The position numbers were made by a program, and so were the translations under genes. 64,000 nucleotides of DNA from Sabellastarte sp. h YS-2021. Taxonomy: Eukaryota > Annelida > Polychaeta > Sabellida > Sabellidae. The stretch covers positions 76,784,706-76,848,705 of the forward strand of contig OZ024934.1 of the NCBI GenBank assembly GCA_964017235.1, in the 5' to 3' direction. Below the pieces are notes generated by a model, which had not been told where the DNA came from, made no database searches, and worked only from the letters and a program-made list of their open reading frames with translations. Positions 13,727-25,700 of the stretch are shown here, in pieces (within the stretch, counting starts at the first letter, position 1; each line of letters starts with the position of its first letter).

Positions 13727-14120
13727 TTACACCTTTCTGTATGGTCATTTCTGCATCTGTTTTATTTCTGCTTCAAGATCTCATATGTATGGCCGCAAAA
13801 AGAGACATCACATCTGGCTAATGTACTTAGAAGAACCAACCATCCTGTATATTCACCCTAACCTTCCTTCACCCCTCACCCCCATAGTGTGGAGTTGAAT
13901 ATGAGAAGACATAATAGCCTTTTCAAATATTTAAAAGAAGCTCTCCTGAACACCAATCACTTTCTGAACTATGCTGAACGTGTTCTGCCCATGTATAAAT
14001 TCCACCAAATCACACCAAAGACATCATACCAAGCCACAAAGTGGACTGTGCCACTATGATCCACAATATGAAGGTAGCACGTGGCACCAGTACGTAAAGG
14101 TTTAACACAGATATAACATC
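13727..14120 (+). repeat. Unclassified interspersed repeat family C
   Basis: Shares, in order, GGTTACACCTTTCTGTATGG, CACATCTGGCTAATGTACTT, AGAAGAACCAACC and CCATGTATAAATTCCACC with the copies at 15545-14940, 28712-28880 and 42224-42560. No intact ORF and no recognised domain. Confidence 0.6.
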
Positions 14121-14939
14121 TTGTCCAAACGAATAAAAATGATACCATCAAAGCCAGACTAAGCTGAGATTTATATATAAGATTATATTAAATGGATAGG
14201 CATTGCCACTGTACTACCATTAAGTTTAAACTAAAAAGGATTTTTATCTTTCATAGGGGACTGGTTAGCCTTGCTTTAGGCTCAAATTTGTTCCACATCC
14301 TTTTCAAACATGCATACAAATATTTGGTAGTAAAAACACTCTTATGAACATCTTATGAAGTATAAGCTCACCAGGCAGTATGTTGATGCGAAAAAAGCCA
14401 ATTTATCTAGGAGTACATAAAATAAACTGAAATTTTATTATCTAAACTGAAAATTTTCCCCAATTACAAAAAAATGAGCCTTTAGCAAAGCTAGAGATTA
14501 GTTTGTTTAGTTGTGGCTTTTGGTCATATCAAGATAAGGTTCTCACTAAATATCAATCCATCCTGACATATGCTAGAATTGAACCCACTACCACATCGAT
14601 GAGACCCAAGTGTTTATATGTCATGCTTCTAAGTCACTGTATCCTATAATTAGATGAGGCCCATGGCTTACAATACAGAGCAAGATTAAGAAAAGTAGGT
14701 TAAAGGAGATATAAAAATAGTGTATGGTGGTGATTTATCTTCAGTGTTGTCTTAAAATCAATACTTTTAAAGTCGGAGTACTGCAAACGGGATAAGTAAT
14801 ACCATAATTAACATAGTAAACGACCAGATGCCATACAGTATCATTTGAAAGGGATGTAGGAGTTTTCACATCAATCAAACAAGTAGCTTAAACAGTCAAT
14901 TGATTCTCCCTCTCTCTTAGTAATTTTGGACTTACTTAC

Positions 14940-15545
14940 TGTTGGTGTAACATGTCATACATAGGTCACAAGCTACAACCAAATGGGCTTGTGTGTTTCC
15001 TGGGTTGGCATTCAGAGGGATCAGGCTAAAGTTGAGCTAAAAATCAGCTCATGTTCACAGCTGTTTATACTAAACTTGAGCTGATTTTTGGCTCAAATTG
15101 ATCTTAATCTCTTTTGTGAATACGGCCCCTGTTATGTTGTGGTTTGGTCCACTTCATATTTTGGTTGGATGCCTTTGCTTGGATTCAAATTTGGCAAGGA
15201 TGTCTTCATCAGCATTTGACAAATCTCTGAAAGCATTTTTGCATTTTGGACAGCTTTTTCAAAATGTTTGAAATACCTCCCATAAACTGTGTATAAATAT
15301 ACTCGCTGGAAGGGTAAAGTAGCCGGGAAGAGGAGGGGTGGGTGGAGAATGCATTTTTTTGGGGGGGGGAACAGGGGCTGGCTCTTCAATGCGTACTACC
15401 ATGATACGACTATCTCTTTTTGGAGCAATAAGGATGAGGTCATCAGGCAGAAAACAAACACATACAGATATGATGGTAAGGAACGGCGTGACCTTACCAT
15501 TACAATCATGGCTGCCAAAATGAATAATACAAGATGTTTTACCAC
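14940..15545 (-). repeat. Family C copy, longest open, carrying a nested foldback MITE
   Basis: In reverse it has an open stretch of about 85-110 codons (15594-15259 and 15389-15132) that other copies match only at the DNA level. No domain is recognised, and the open frame overlaps a SINE and a poly-G run, so I do not call a gene. It is interrupted at 15000-15131 by a MITE. Confidence 0.55.
15000..15131. mobile_element. Short foldback MITE (132 bp)
   Basis: The whole element folds on itself: GAGCTAAAAATCAGCTC on the left pairs with GAGCTGATTTTTGGCTC on the right, and the outer CTGGGTTGGCATTCA pairs loosely with the reverse of TGTGAATACGGCCCCTG. It sits inside the family C copy. Confidence 0.65.
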
Positions 15546-15556
15546 TTGCTCTTAAT

Positions 15557-15741
15557 GGGGCCATGGTGGTGCAGTGGTATAACACTTGCTTCACACCTCT
15601 GAGGTTGGCGGTTCAAACCCAAACTCTATGTGTTAAAGATAGTAGTTTCTTGTCGATGGTCGGCAATTTACAGTACACAACCTTAACCAACTGTATGTAC
15701 TGGTTTCCTCTGCCCATAAAACTACCCGTCATGATATGACC
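15557..15741 (+). mobile_element. SINE family A copy, 3' truncated
   Basis: Head GGGGCCATGGTGGTGCAGTGG-like, B-box-like GCGGTTCAAACCC and the body up to CATGATATGACC; the usual TTGAAAGCGACG end and the tail are missing. Confidence 0.8.
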
Positions 15742-16672
15742 AAATGGTAGAAGACAATCTCTGAATGGGCTAGGCTCTAATGTGTCCTGTTTGCTTTAAT
15801 TTGTGATATTTGACCACAGAGCATTGTTTACGGGCGATAATCAGAGGGGGAGCATTTATTACAGAAAAAACTGTATAAATAAATATAAAAAGAATGGTCA
15901 GACTCAATAGCTTTTGACTGCATCATCATAATGATAATAAAGCGCTGAAAAATATCCATCCATAGACCATCTGCGCCCAGTCTGACATGTTGATAGATAA
16001 TGAGGCAGAATTTCAATAAGGATTTTCTATAATTGTTGTCACATTTGTGTTTTGATTATGATTGATAATTTGAAAGTGGTTAAAGCAGCATTATTGTACA
16101 AACTGTAATAAAAATACAAATGACACACTACCTCATTTCAAGCCCTGTAGACTTCAGTTTTTAGGCCAGAGTATTCTATATCAGCTTTTCTCTTGTAATA
16201 CCTAAATAACTCAATGTTATTGGCAAAAATCTGGTCATATTAGCTGTTATTTCATACAAATCTTTCAGGGGAATAATAGACTGGAGGGCCATATGACTTT
16301 TAATGGCGATCCATTTTTATAAATTTCCACCATTACTGTTCCCAATTGAAACATAAAAAAGTGACATAACTTTTGGAATACACTTACAATATATATCTTA
16401 AGATAGGCTACCCAACTTAGGATCCTAAGTTTGGTTATAGCCCATCTTAAAATGGGCTGACCCCTTAGTTGGGCTCTAACATACACAACATTGGTATGAT
16501 TAAGATGACTGCTAGAATCTAAATAATTAAAGATATAACCATCGCACAGAATGTGTTAACTTAAAAAAAATAATTTTATACTCATGGTTAATCACCATAG
16601 TTACTACATTGTTAAAATATTACTAGAACATGTAAACTATTTATGTAATTTTAATTGGATACTTTGGTATTA

Positions 16673-17391
16673 TGCCCTTGTTCCACCAAAGGATTAAGCC
16701 CCGATCCTGTCGGCGACCCTTAATCGTGGGTAGTCTTGGAAAAAATGGAAAAAAAATTGACCAATGGGGTGGAAGACAGAATCGGTATGAAGGTCTGGGA
16801 TTAACTACAGATCGGCCTCAGGACGCCCCAGGAGGCCCCAGACAGTCCCTAACTGGTCTGGGACTAAGAACCGACTAAGCCATTTTTGTGGTCGGTTTGA
16901 ACCACGATCCTGTCGTAGACAAACCGACTGGGTCCCAGGACGCCTCAGGCCTCCTGGGACTAAGAGCCGACTAACCCAGGATTAAGTCCCGACCCCACAA
17001 GGTGTCCTGAGGCGTCCCCAGGCGTCCCCAGACCGAGATAGCCGATTTTTGTTTTGCAATGGGACTAAGGGTCGCAGGAGGCCTGGGACTAAGAATAGAG
17101 GGTCTGGGACTAAGGGTCGGCGACTAAGGGTCGCAGGCGGCCTGGGACCACATAGGACTGTGTAAATTTGATCTGAGGAGGCCTGAGGACGCCTGGGACT
17201 GGACATTTTGTTTATGGCGGGAAAAAATAATCGGTTGGGGTCGTGTGAAATATCAAACATGTTTGATTTCTCACACGGCCCCAACCGACCACAACCGACC
17301 CTTACAGAAGGTCTGGGACTAAGCAAATATTTCAAACCGACCCTCAAAAACCCTTAATCGGGAGCCTTAGTCGTGTGGTGGAACACCCACA
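16673..17391. mobile_element. Harbinger MITE, deletion derivative of the 50.4-kb element (719 bp)
   Basis: Flanked by TTA (16670-16672 and 17392-17394). Its left end (TGCCCTTGTTCCACCA) matches the right end of the 50388-54173 element and its right end matches that element's left end over about 180 bp, including the ATCAAACATGTTTGAT palindrome (17252-17267). It is therefore inverted relative to the full element and lacks both genes. The interior is dense in GGGACTAAG and CCTCAGGACGCC-like motifs. It has no coding capacity. Confidence 0.93.
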
Positions 17392-17394
17392 TTA

Positions 17395-19195
17395 GAAATA
17401 GACTATGTTTAGCTGGTTCGTATCAGGAATGACCAACAACAGCACCATATATTGATCTGCCCCAGGGGTGTAAATCCTGATATCACCCTTTCAAATATCA
17501 TACATTCTGCAAATACATGTCTGTCGGAAGTTGTACTTTATGCAGTTTTTTTTCCAATTTCCAAATCTCCTTACCTGTTTGAACAGGTTGAACCAATACA
17601 TTAATTTGTACCAGCATTTCTCTCCGAAACAGTATATTTTCTGAGAAATAATTGAAAGAACAAAGTCAAATATACTATTAACGTGTGGTACATTTGCAAA
17701 TATTACTTAGTAACGTTACTGGCACTTGATGATGAGCTAACAAGGGACCTTCATCTTGTACACTTCTTATACAAATGGAAGAACCTCATGTTATTTGCGT
17801 CTTATATTAATGTGTTATTGTATAATCGAATAAACTAGGTAACTGTGATGTTTCATAAGCCCACATGAACAAGCAGTAATTGTTGTTATATATGGATAGT
17901 GCATTGCCAAATGAACTAAGAGGTCAACAATTTTTTTTCAGTTTTTAAATCATCCACTACATTTTGCCACAGTTAAAGTTAACATTAATTGACATTCATG
18001 CACATTATCTGTTTGTACAATTTGACAGTAAAAATGCATATGATAAAACAAAACTAATGACGATTAAAGATTACATTTCATGGTCTAGGAGACCTAATCT
18101 ATATGCAAGAGATAGAGTGATAGCATCTTTGATGATTCAACATCACAGATCCTAAGTCTATGCCCTTTAAAGAGGTGTCTTATTGTCCAAAGAAGGTCAT
18201 GTAATATCTTTGTGCTAAAATCAATATAAAACACGATTTGCAACTGTAAACTGCAGACTGTTTTGTATGCTGATGGCATTGTGGTAATGTCACACTCCCC
18301 CCCCTCCCCCAATTTTATGAAGGTGTGTATGTGTGTTGTCTGAATGTGACAACTTGCTTTTGTGGAAGTTTCTCTCTAGTCTTTAGAAGTGTCTTTGTTA
18401 GAGGAAAAGCTGTATCTGAGTAGAAAAACATGTGTTACACTCCCTCACAGCAGGGAATCAACGCAAACACTAAAACACTAAATACAACTGGCTTATTGAC
18501 TGAAAGCTACTAGCCTGACTGAAAACTGTAATAGATATGCTATAATAAATTGGTCATTCTTTGCCTGCAAACTGCTTCACGACTTCAGTTGGTATAAGTG
18601 GAAGGCATAATTATTGCATGGGTTTATTTTCAGTGAATCAGTGTGGATTTCTTTTTCTTATGAACTGACACAAGATCAAGAGATTAGGGATTGGTTGGTA
18701 CCAAAAATGTGTACATCTGCAGGTCGCAAATGCAAAACCATACCAATTATGGGATTCCGCATTTTAGTACACCTCAACCAAACATGGACATTCCTCTTAA
18801 CGACATCACAATAAAAGTCCATAAATACACAAAATATGAAATAGAAGTGTAGAATTTCTTCAGATTTCTGTTTTTTTCCTAGTATTTTAAGTTTTCCCTC
18901 AATTATATGTGTTAAGAAGCGAGATTAAGGTCATAAAGTATCAAAACCAAAACATGACAGTTCTGCTCAACGTAATGGTTATAGTAAAAGTCTGCAAAAT
19001 GCACGAAATATGGGATAAAAGCTTATAATTTCTTCATATTTGGGGTATGTTAACAATATTTTAAGTTGTCCTTCCATTATATGTCCTGACAAGCAAAATG
19101 GTAGTTGTAAAATCTCATCCCGGTATTTCATTAAAATGTTCTCGATACCGAGATACCAGGTATACCGACTCATCCCTACAACAGATACATTACAT
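17395..19195. other. No gene seen
   Basis: AT-rich with short unrelated frames and a C-run at 18297-18309. Confidence 0.45.
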
Positions 19196-19198
19196 TAA

Positions 19199-19250
19199 GG
19201 AGACTTGGTGGTGTAGTGGGTACACTCTCGCCTCCCAACCCCCAACTCTC
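19199..19250 (+). mobile_element. SINE family A head fragment
   Basis: Only the tRNA-like 5' part (GGTGGTGTAGTGGGTACACT, CTCGCCTCCCA) is present. Confidence 0.5.
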
Positions 19251-19337
19251 CCTGAATCAGTTAAAAATTTCCAGTTTTTATGTAGAATATGAGGTCAGCA
19301 TGGTACTGTGTCATCTGTGTATTGTATTTTTGTATTT

Positions 19338-19651
19338 ATATATTTATATATAGCGCAATATAACCATGTACTGCAGGACTCAAAGCGCTATACGACGCAT
19401 TCGACTGTACAAGTACAGTCCAACTCTCAAATTACTGACATTCCACTAACTGAAAGACAGAGGATCAAGGATGACCATTTATCAACATCCCTGAGGTTCT
19501 TTAACCTCAAGGAGGGGAAAGGACCCAATGACAGAGGACCGCTATTTTAAGTGGCCATCCGACCCACTATGTATCTGCCTGTACCTGGGATTGAACCCAC
19601 ATCCTCTGTGTTCCTAGGAGAGTGTTTTTTCCCATTAGGCCACAGTGGCAG
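19338..19651 (-). mobile_element. SINE family D copy, near full length (about 314 bp)
   Basis: Reverse strand begins CTGCCACTGTGGCCTAATGG, carries the B-box-like GGGTTCAATCCCAGG and the block AAAATAGCGGTCCTCTGTCA, and ends in a TTGCGCTATATA region. It matches 55339-55645 over most of its length. Confidence 0.8.
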
Positions 19652-20289
19652 ATTATATATACACATGGATGTGATTGCTTCTATTTTTAATTTGGTGTTT
19701 GGAGTTTTAACATGCTTTTGATGAAGGTATTGCAATCTATGTTACGTTACTGTATTATTTTGTTTAAGTCACATTGTTTAAATTACTACGTCCTAGAAAC
19801 TCATTACAACATGATTGATATATTTTTAGTCAAAAATTGCTGAGACTAAAGTATTTAGGACAAAGAAACGTAGATACAGTCAAATGTCAAGTTTGATTCC
19901 ATTTATTTATGACTAACATTGTATTTCCTTCATTTGTAATGAAAGAGTCATATATTAATTTCATTGAAAAATAACAGTCAACACAAAAGAGACATTGTTA
20001 AAGACTAATATATCCATATGAGGAGAGCTTTATATAATAATAACTAGTGGTATAAGGTAATATTCATAAATATTACTCCATATTTACTATATAGCAATAC
20101 AGTTAGCAGAAAATAATAAACCTAATAAATTAAGCACATGCATTATATACAATGGAATGTTTACTCCCGGGTTTTCTCGATAATAAATCCAGTTGTCATT
20201 GAATAAAATAACTTTAAAAAGCAATAGATAATACAGAATAACTTAACAATACAAACAAACAACATCATATAGCAGCTGAATTCACCTTA

Positions 20290-20800
20290 TACCCCAATCA
20301 CGCTCCAGGCAGTATCCCCCACAGTAGTAGGCCTTGGGTGAATCACCCCTGTCTTTCAACCACCATTTGAAGTCCGTATGCAAATTTGTGACACAGTGGC
20401 AAACTGTCTAATACCTTTCGTGTGCTACGGAAGTTTTTAAAAAGTTTAAAATTTAAGTCTCTCGTCAACTCACCATTAGCATGAGCAGATGAATTTTTCT
20501 ATGGTAACTGAATTTGTGGTCCATGGTGTTGTATAAGGTTGTGACTCGGTCGTGTTTAATACAGCTACATCAGGTGACTGGAGGTAAATGGAAGATGTTT
20601 CGCGATGATACATATTTATACTGCTGTCTTCCTACTGTACTGTTATTTACTGCTGCACACCAGGTCCAGACAGTGGACATGCAAGTCATGCCTTATGGGT
20701 ACACTAAATCTCGGATGATATGAGGCATCCTGGGAGGCGGTTCCGCCACCTTGTAAAACTTCTTACCGTGGGGGATACTGCCTGTAGTTTGACTGGGGCA
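20290..20800. mobile_element. MITE, TTA duplication (511 bp)
   Basis: Flanked by TTA (20287-20289 and 20801-20803). The ends are inverted repeats: left TACCCCAATCACGCTCC, right (reverse) TGCCCCAGTCAAACTAC; both continue into CAGGCAGTATCCCCCAC. There is no coding capacity. The 3-bp duplication fits PIF/Harbinger-like mobilisation, but the ends differ from those of the 50.4-kb element, so another transposase would be needed. Confidence 0.88.
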
Positions 20801-20803
20801 TTA

Positions 20804-22370
20804 GGTATATACAAAATGTTTCTCCACCATATAATTAAACCCTTTTAAGTTGAGATCATTTTACAGTTTCAAAATTAACCCCTTCAAAGCCTCAATACCA
20901 GAACTTGTCCAGCAGATTTACAGATGCTTACACCCCTGTTCCAGTGTCATGACTCTGCCCCTCAATTACTTCAGTTATACAGTTCCGAGTGTTATCTTGT
21001 TGGTCAAATGACTTATCTTAGTCTGGAGGACAGGAGTATAATCGAGGCAATGGTCCACTCTCGATGATAATATTAAATATCTTTTACAAACTCTTGTGAG
21101 TGAGTATTTGCTCCCAAGTACTCATGTCCAATCTTTTCAGTAGTTAGACAATTACATTTATCTTTTGGGTGCTAGTTTTTTCCAAAAGAAGATTACTTAT
21201 TTAAACCCTCAGATTACTGTATTAGAGTGATTGGCAATTTATTACCACCGATCATTATATCTCAAAGTGGTCCAGAGCAGGATACAAGGATGATTGTCTT
21301 GGTCCTTTGATTTTTCTTGCTCAGAACAAATCACGTGATTTTACCAGGATCAGTCTGGCTTTATAATTAGGTAGATCTTACAATAACTTATAAATGGAAC
21401 AGCAGTTTAATGGGCTCATGTGCTAATCTAGTCTAGCAATAAATTACACTAGATCCATTTATTTCTGTCTATAGATTCAACAATTTTCAAAAGCTTCTGA
21501 ATAACCCATCACATATCCATACATTAGAGATACAATAAAGTCTATTGTGATGTCACACATACTATATTGAATACAACAAACATCGGCAAACATATCAGCA
21601 ATTGTAGGGGCTTAAGGGAGAAATTCAATATGGCTGGGAAGAAGCTAAATTGCTAGCCTATTTTGCTTTACTAGATTCATGGCAACTCTACCCATTTTAA
21701 TTTCTAATTTAATCAACTTAATAGGGTTTAATTATATTCATTAGTACTACACTCATACATATATATTTCTGTGAAAAATTGTGTGATGACAACAGTTCAC
21801 ACGTGAATGAACTGTTGTTACTCATTTTGGTTTGCTACCAACTCAGTGAGAGGTTAACACAGAAACTGTCCTTTGGAATAAACGTTTAAAAAGCAACAAA
21901 AAAGCTTCCCCAGTCATGCAAAAAATATTTTTATGGAAACATATGTACAATTTTGTATTAATGCTGCAATGAATGTAGTAAACACTTCAATTATCGCCCA
22001 TTTTAGATTACAAAAAGAAAGATAATAATACACACGTTAAAGGTAGTTTAATTAACATGTGTTAGATAATTTACAAAATTTGCAAAACACTCACTTAATC
22101 TGGCCTCATATAGCAAATGCGTGGATAGGGTTTTTCCTAAAAAACTGCTAAACTATATAAACAACAACACCTATGCATGCAATATATATCAAAAATAATT
22201 TAATGAAATAGGAACTGTTAATCAAGCTAACAAATAATATGCCACTTTTGAGATTATTTGGATTATTTTGATTTTTTTTTCAGAAAAATGTTTTTATGCC
22301 AACCAACCAAATAAACTTTGAACAACCAAGAGCGATAATTGGGGAATTTACGTTTACACTTTCGACAATA
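20804..22370. other. Downstream of dbx, probably including its 3' untranslated region
   Basis: No ORF. The dbx 3' end should be in this interval; reverse-strand AATAAA-type hexamers exist (for example near 21460) but none can be chosen without transcript data. Confidence 0.4.
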
Positions 22371-22706
22371 TTAAGATACATTAATTTCTTCATCTTCAGA
22401 GTCACTAAAATTATCATCCTCATACTGATCTAAGTGACTGGTTTGAAAGTCCAAGTCCTCTGCTCCACCGGTAAACCTTTCCAAATCAGCTGACCCCATA
22501 CTGTGGTCATGTGACATGTGTTTGACGTCATAGTCCATTTGCGCATGCTCAGATGCCATCATGTGGTCGTCTGGAAGGTCACTGAGATCTGGATTGGGAT
22601 TTTCTTTACTGGGTATTGTGGAGTCTCTATTTCCTCCACTGGATAACAGTTCTCTTTCTTTTGAATTTCTCCATTTCATACGCCTGTTTTGAAACCATAT
22701 TTTGAC
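22371..22706 (-). CDS. dbx: dbx coding exon 4 (recognition helix and acidic C-terminus)
   Basis: 336 nt from a TTGCAG acceptor to a TAA stop at 22373-22371. Encodes VKIWFQNRRMKWRNSK, containing Trp48, Phe49, Gln50, Asn51 and Arg53, then KERELLSSGG and PNPDLSDLP, both typical of Dbx, a Met/His-rich stretch and an acidic end. The 3' untranslated region is presumably below 22371, but I could not identify a definite polyadenylation site. Confidence 0.96.
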   Translation of the reverse strand, partial: VKIWFQNRRMKWRNSKERELLSSGGNRDSTIPSKENPNPDLSDLPDDHMMASEHAQMDYDVKHMSHDHSMGSADLERFTGGAEDLDFQTSHLDQYEDDNFSDSEDEEINVS

Positions 22707-25700
22707 CTGCAAAGAGAGAAAGAAAAATGCATTGAAAAGAAAATATGTATTGCGTAGTATATTTTCTATATATTGTATCATTCTTTGATATGGGATATCT
22801 AATCATGCAATAACACATGAAAAGTCAACATTTTGACCTACTTCAAATTGAGGGAGAAAAAGCAGATTTAAATTGTGTACATGTGTTTACTTTTCTCAGT
22901 TTAAATGAAGTTTATAATTTCTTGGCCAGAGAGTACTTTATGTTCCAGATGGATACCTTTACAATATGTCCAATGACTAAAATTGCACTTCTTTGACATA
23001 TGAATTCGGTATTATTGTCAGGGACCTCAGTGGTACAGTGGTTAACACGCTCCCACCTCTGAGGACCTAACCCTTTGTTGGAAGTTGGTAGTTGCTTTCC
23101 AGTGCTCAGTTGTTTACAGTGTAGGATGTTGACCAACTAGTACATACTAGTTTCCCCTGCCCTTAAAATTACCTGTTGGTATATAACCTATAAAATGTGT
23201 TGAAAGCCATATGACTGTGGTAAAGTATACTCTTCTGGTGTTCATTTACTCATTTTTATGTCCACTGATGCCTTAACATTCAACAACTCTTGTGATATTA
23301 GAAATACCAATAAAATTGCAAGAATACTGTTACAAACCTTAAAAGCAGTAATCTTTTTTGTCTACTGAAAATTAATTATAGATTCTCATCACTCACCTGT
23401 GAATCTTTTAAGCCCAATTTATCTGCCAACTTCTTTCTGTCTGGTTTGCTGATGTATTTCTGTTTCTGGAAAGCCTTCTCCAGACCTTTCCTCTGAAAGT
23501 CTGAGAAGACTGCCCGTCTTAGCATCCCTCTCCGGGGCTTACCCCGGATACTGCTCAGAATGGAGAAAGCATGAGGGAAGTTCAGAAGAGGGGAGCCTGT
23601 AATATATAAGTCATATTTTTGGTGACCATATATGGTATCATCATATGTCAGATTTCCACCAATTATTATATTTTTACAACTGCTTCACCTTTTAAAATTA
23701 TGCGTTGTTGTTGATCAAGAATTAATAGACATCGGACTGAAGATGGCAATTTTTCTTCATACTACACCATATGTAAGAGATGACTATTGTTCCACCCACT
23801 CTTCCCACACATACATGCTAGATATTATACATTGTGATTGTTCCATAATATGTTATAATTATAAAATGTTACGTACTAAAACCTTGAATAGGCCATCTGA
23901 TTAAACAAGTCAGAACCAAAGGAAAACATCACTCACCAGGCAAGAAGGGCGGGCGTGCAAATGGATGGAAGAGCTTTTCTGTCATGGCTGGCTGTGTGTT
24001 TGCTGTCAAAGCGTAGGGGTGAGGTACCATTGGTGGAAGACCTCCTGGAAGACATAAACGACTGTTTCCAGGGGATGTCACGTGACTGAAGGCACTACTC
24101 GTGGAAGGAGTTGGCAAAGCTTTCTCAGATTCTGAAATAGAAAGATAGTATACATTGAATAATTTGTGAAACCAACCGATTAGAATAACTTGCAAAACAG
24201 TATTATGACATAAAGTGAACAACTTTCTTCAAAGATAAAGAATATGTCAACCATGTGTAGATGTAGTTCACAAAGACTTCCCAGGCTATGCAAATGCTTG
24301 CACAATCTGACACAGAGGCTTGCATCAGTGCTATGAAGTAAAATAATACTCATGTTATATTTTGTATCTCTTAAATCATGTTCAATATGTTGACTTCCAT
24401 GTCTTCTTGTTTGGGGATACACCAGGAAAAAGGGGGTTATTAAAACCAATGGTAATCATACTTAATTCTACTTGATCAAGATGGCCACTTGAATGTCTGA
24501 GTGTTGTTACTGATAAATTACTGTGTATATAATTATCTTCTGTGACTAATATTAATGTTCATATAATTTGCTTACAAACGGAAACACTTTGAGCTGAAGA
24601 AGCCAAAGCTTATATAGAATATCTACAGCAGGCAAATCCACAATTCATTCACATGTTTAGACAATGAACAAGATTTCAGACAATGTGATTCTCTATAGTA
24701 TTGCTCTATCACTTCAACCTTTTTTTCTGCCATTTTGCCTTGAATATGTGTAGCACAACCCAATCAACATAGAAGTTACAATACTAAGTTCTTGTATCAG
24801 TACACCTGATTGGGAATGGCACAAATCAAATCAGAGTGAGGTTTTGAAAATCTACATTATTGTATCATAGCCCCTGATTAGTTATATTTTGCATAGAGCA
24901 CAAACCCAATCAACGTAGAGATTACAAAATTATACTGCTGTATCAGGGACCCTAATTGGTTACACTTTACAAATGGAACAAATCAGATCAATGTATACAA
25001 AACTACTTTTATGTATCAGTGACTCCAAATGGTTACAGTTTGCATATCCTGTACCCTTTGTGTTTGTAACTTGAATGACTTTATGAGCTGAATGCTTTAT
25101 TGTTTTTTATTTGTACAACAAATCAATATATATTCTTACAAACGAATTCCCTTCACACATTTTCCTTGTTCTCACTTTTTTTTGTACTTTAAAATAGCCC
25201 TAAAACCACTATTAAAACCACCTTTCTCGTCAATGAAATATATCAAGAAGAACCTTTACAAAACATATGTCTGCTGGATTCCTATTAATGGAAATGTGAG
25301 CAGTTGAGAACATATGTGCGGGATGTATAAATTGGGTCTCAATACATTATTTTTCTTTCCACATTTTATGCCCATCAAAACTGCTTTAGTGGCAATAATC
25401 TAATCAAAACTGTCTTTTGTGAAAGTCATCATAAAATTCTTATTACATTGTGTGTTAAGGATTCTCAGTCCTTTACAAATGTGCGGTTCGCATGATAGAT
25501 AGTTATAAGAGCAGAATCATCCTCACTATTTGATGTTTTCATTTCTTTATGTTTTTTTGCTGTTTTTCAAAAATAAGAGACATAAATTGATTTTCTTCTT
25601 TTCAAAATGCAGTGAAGTAGAATGAGTAGGTTTTAATACAGAGAAGAATTGTGAAACAAACAAGAACAGCAATGGGAAAATATATCTGATACTTGCCTTG

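Noticed and set aside
15259..15594. 111-codon minus-strand frame
   Set aside because: It runs across a SINE, a family C repeat and a poly-G run and is not conserved as protein in the other copies.
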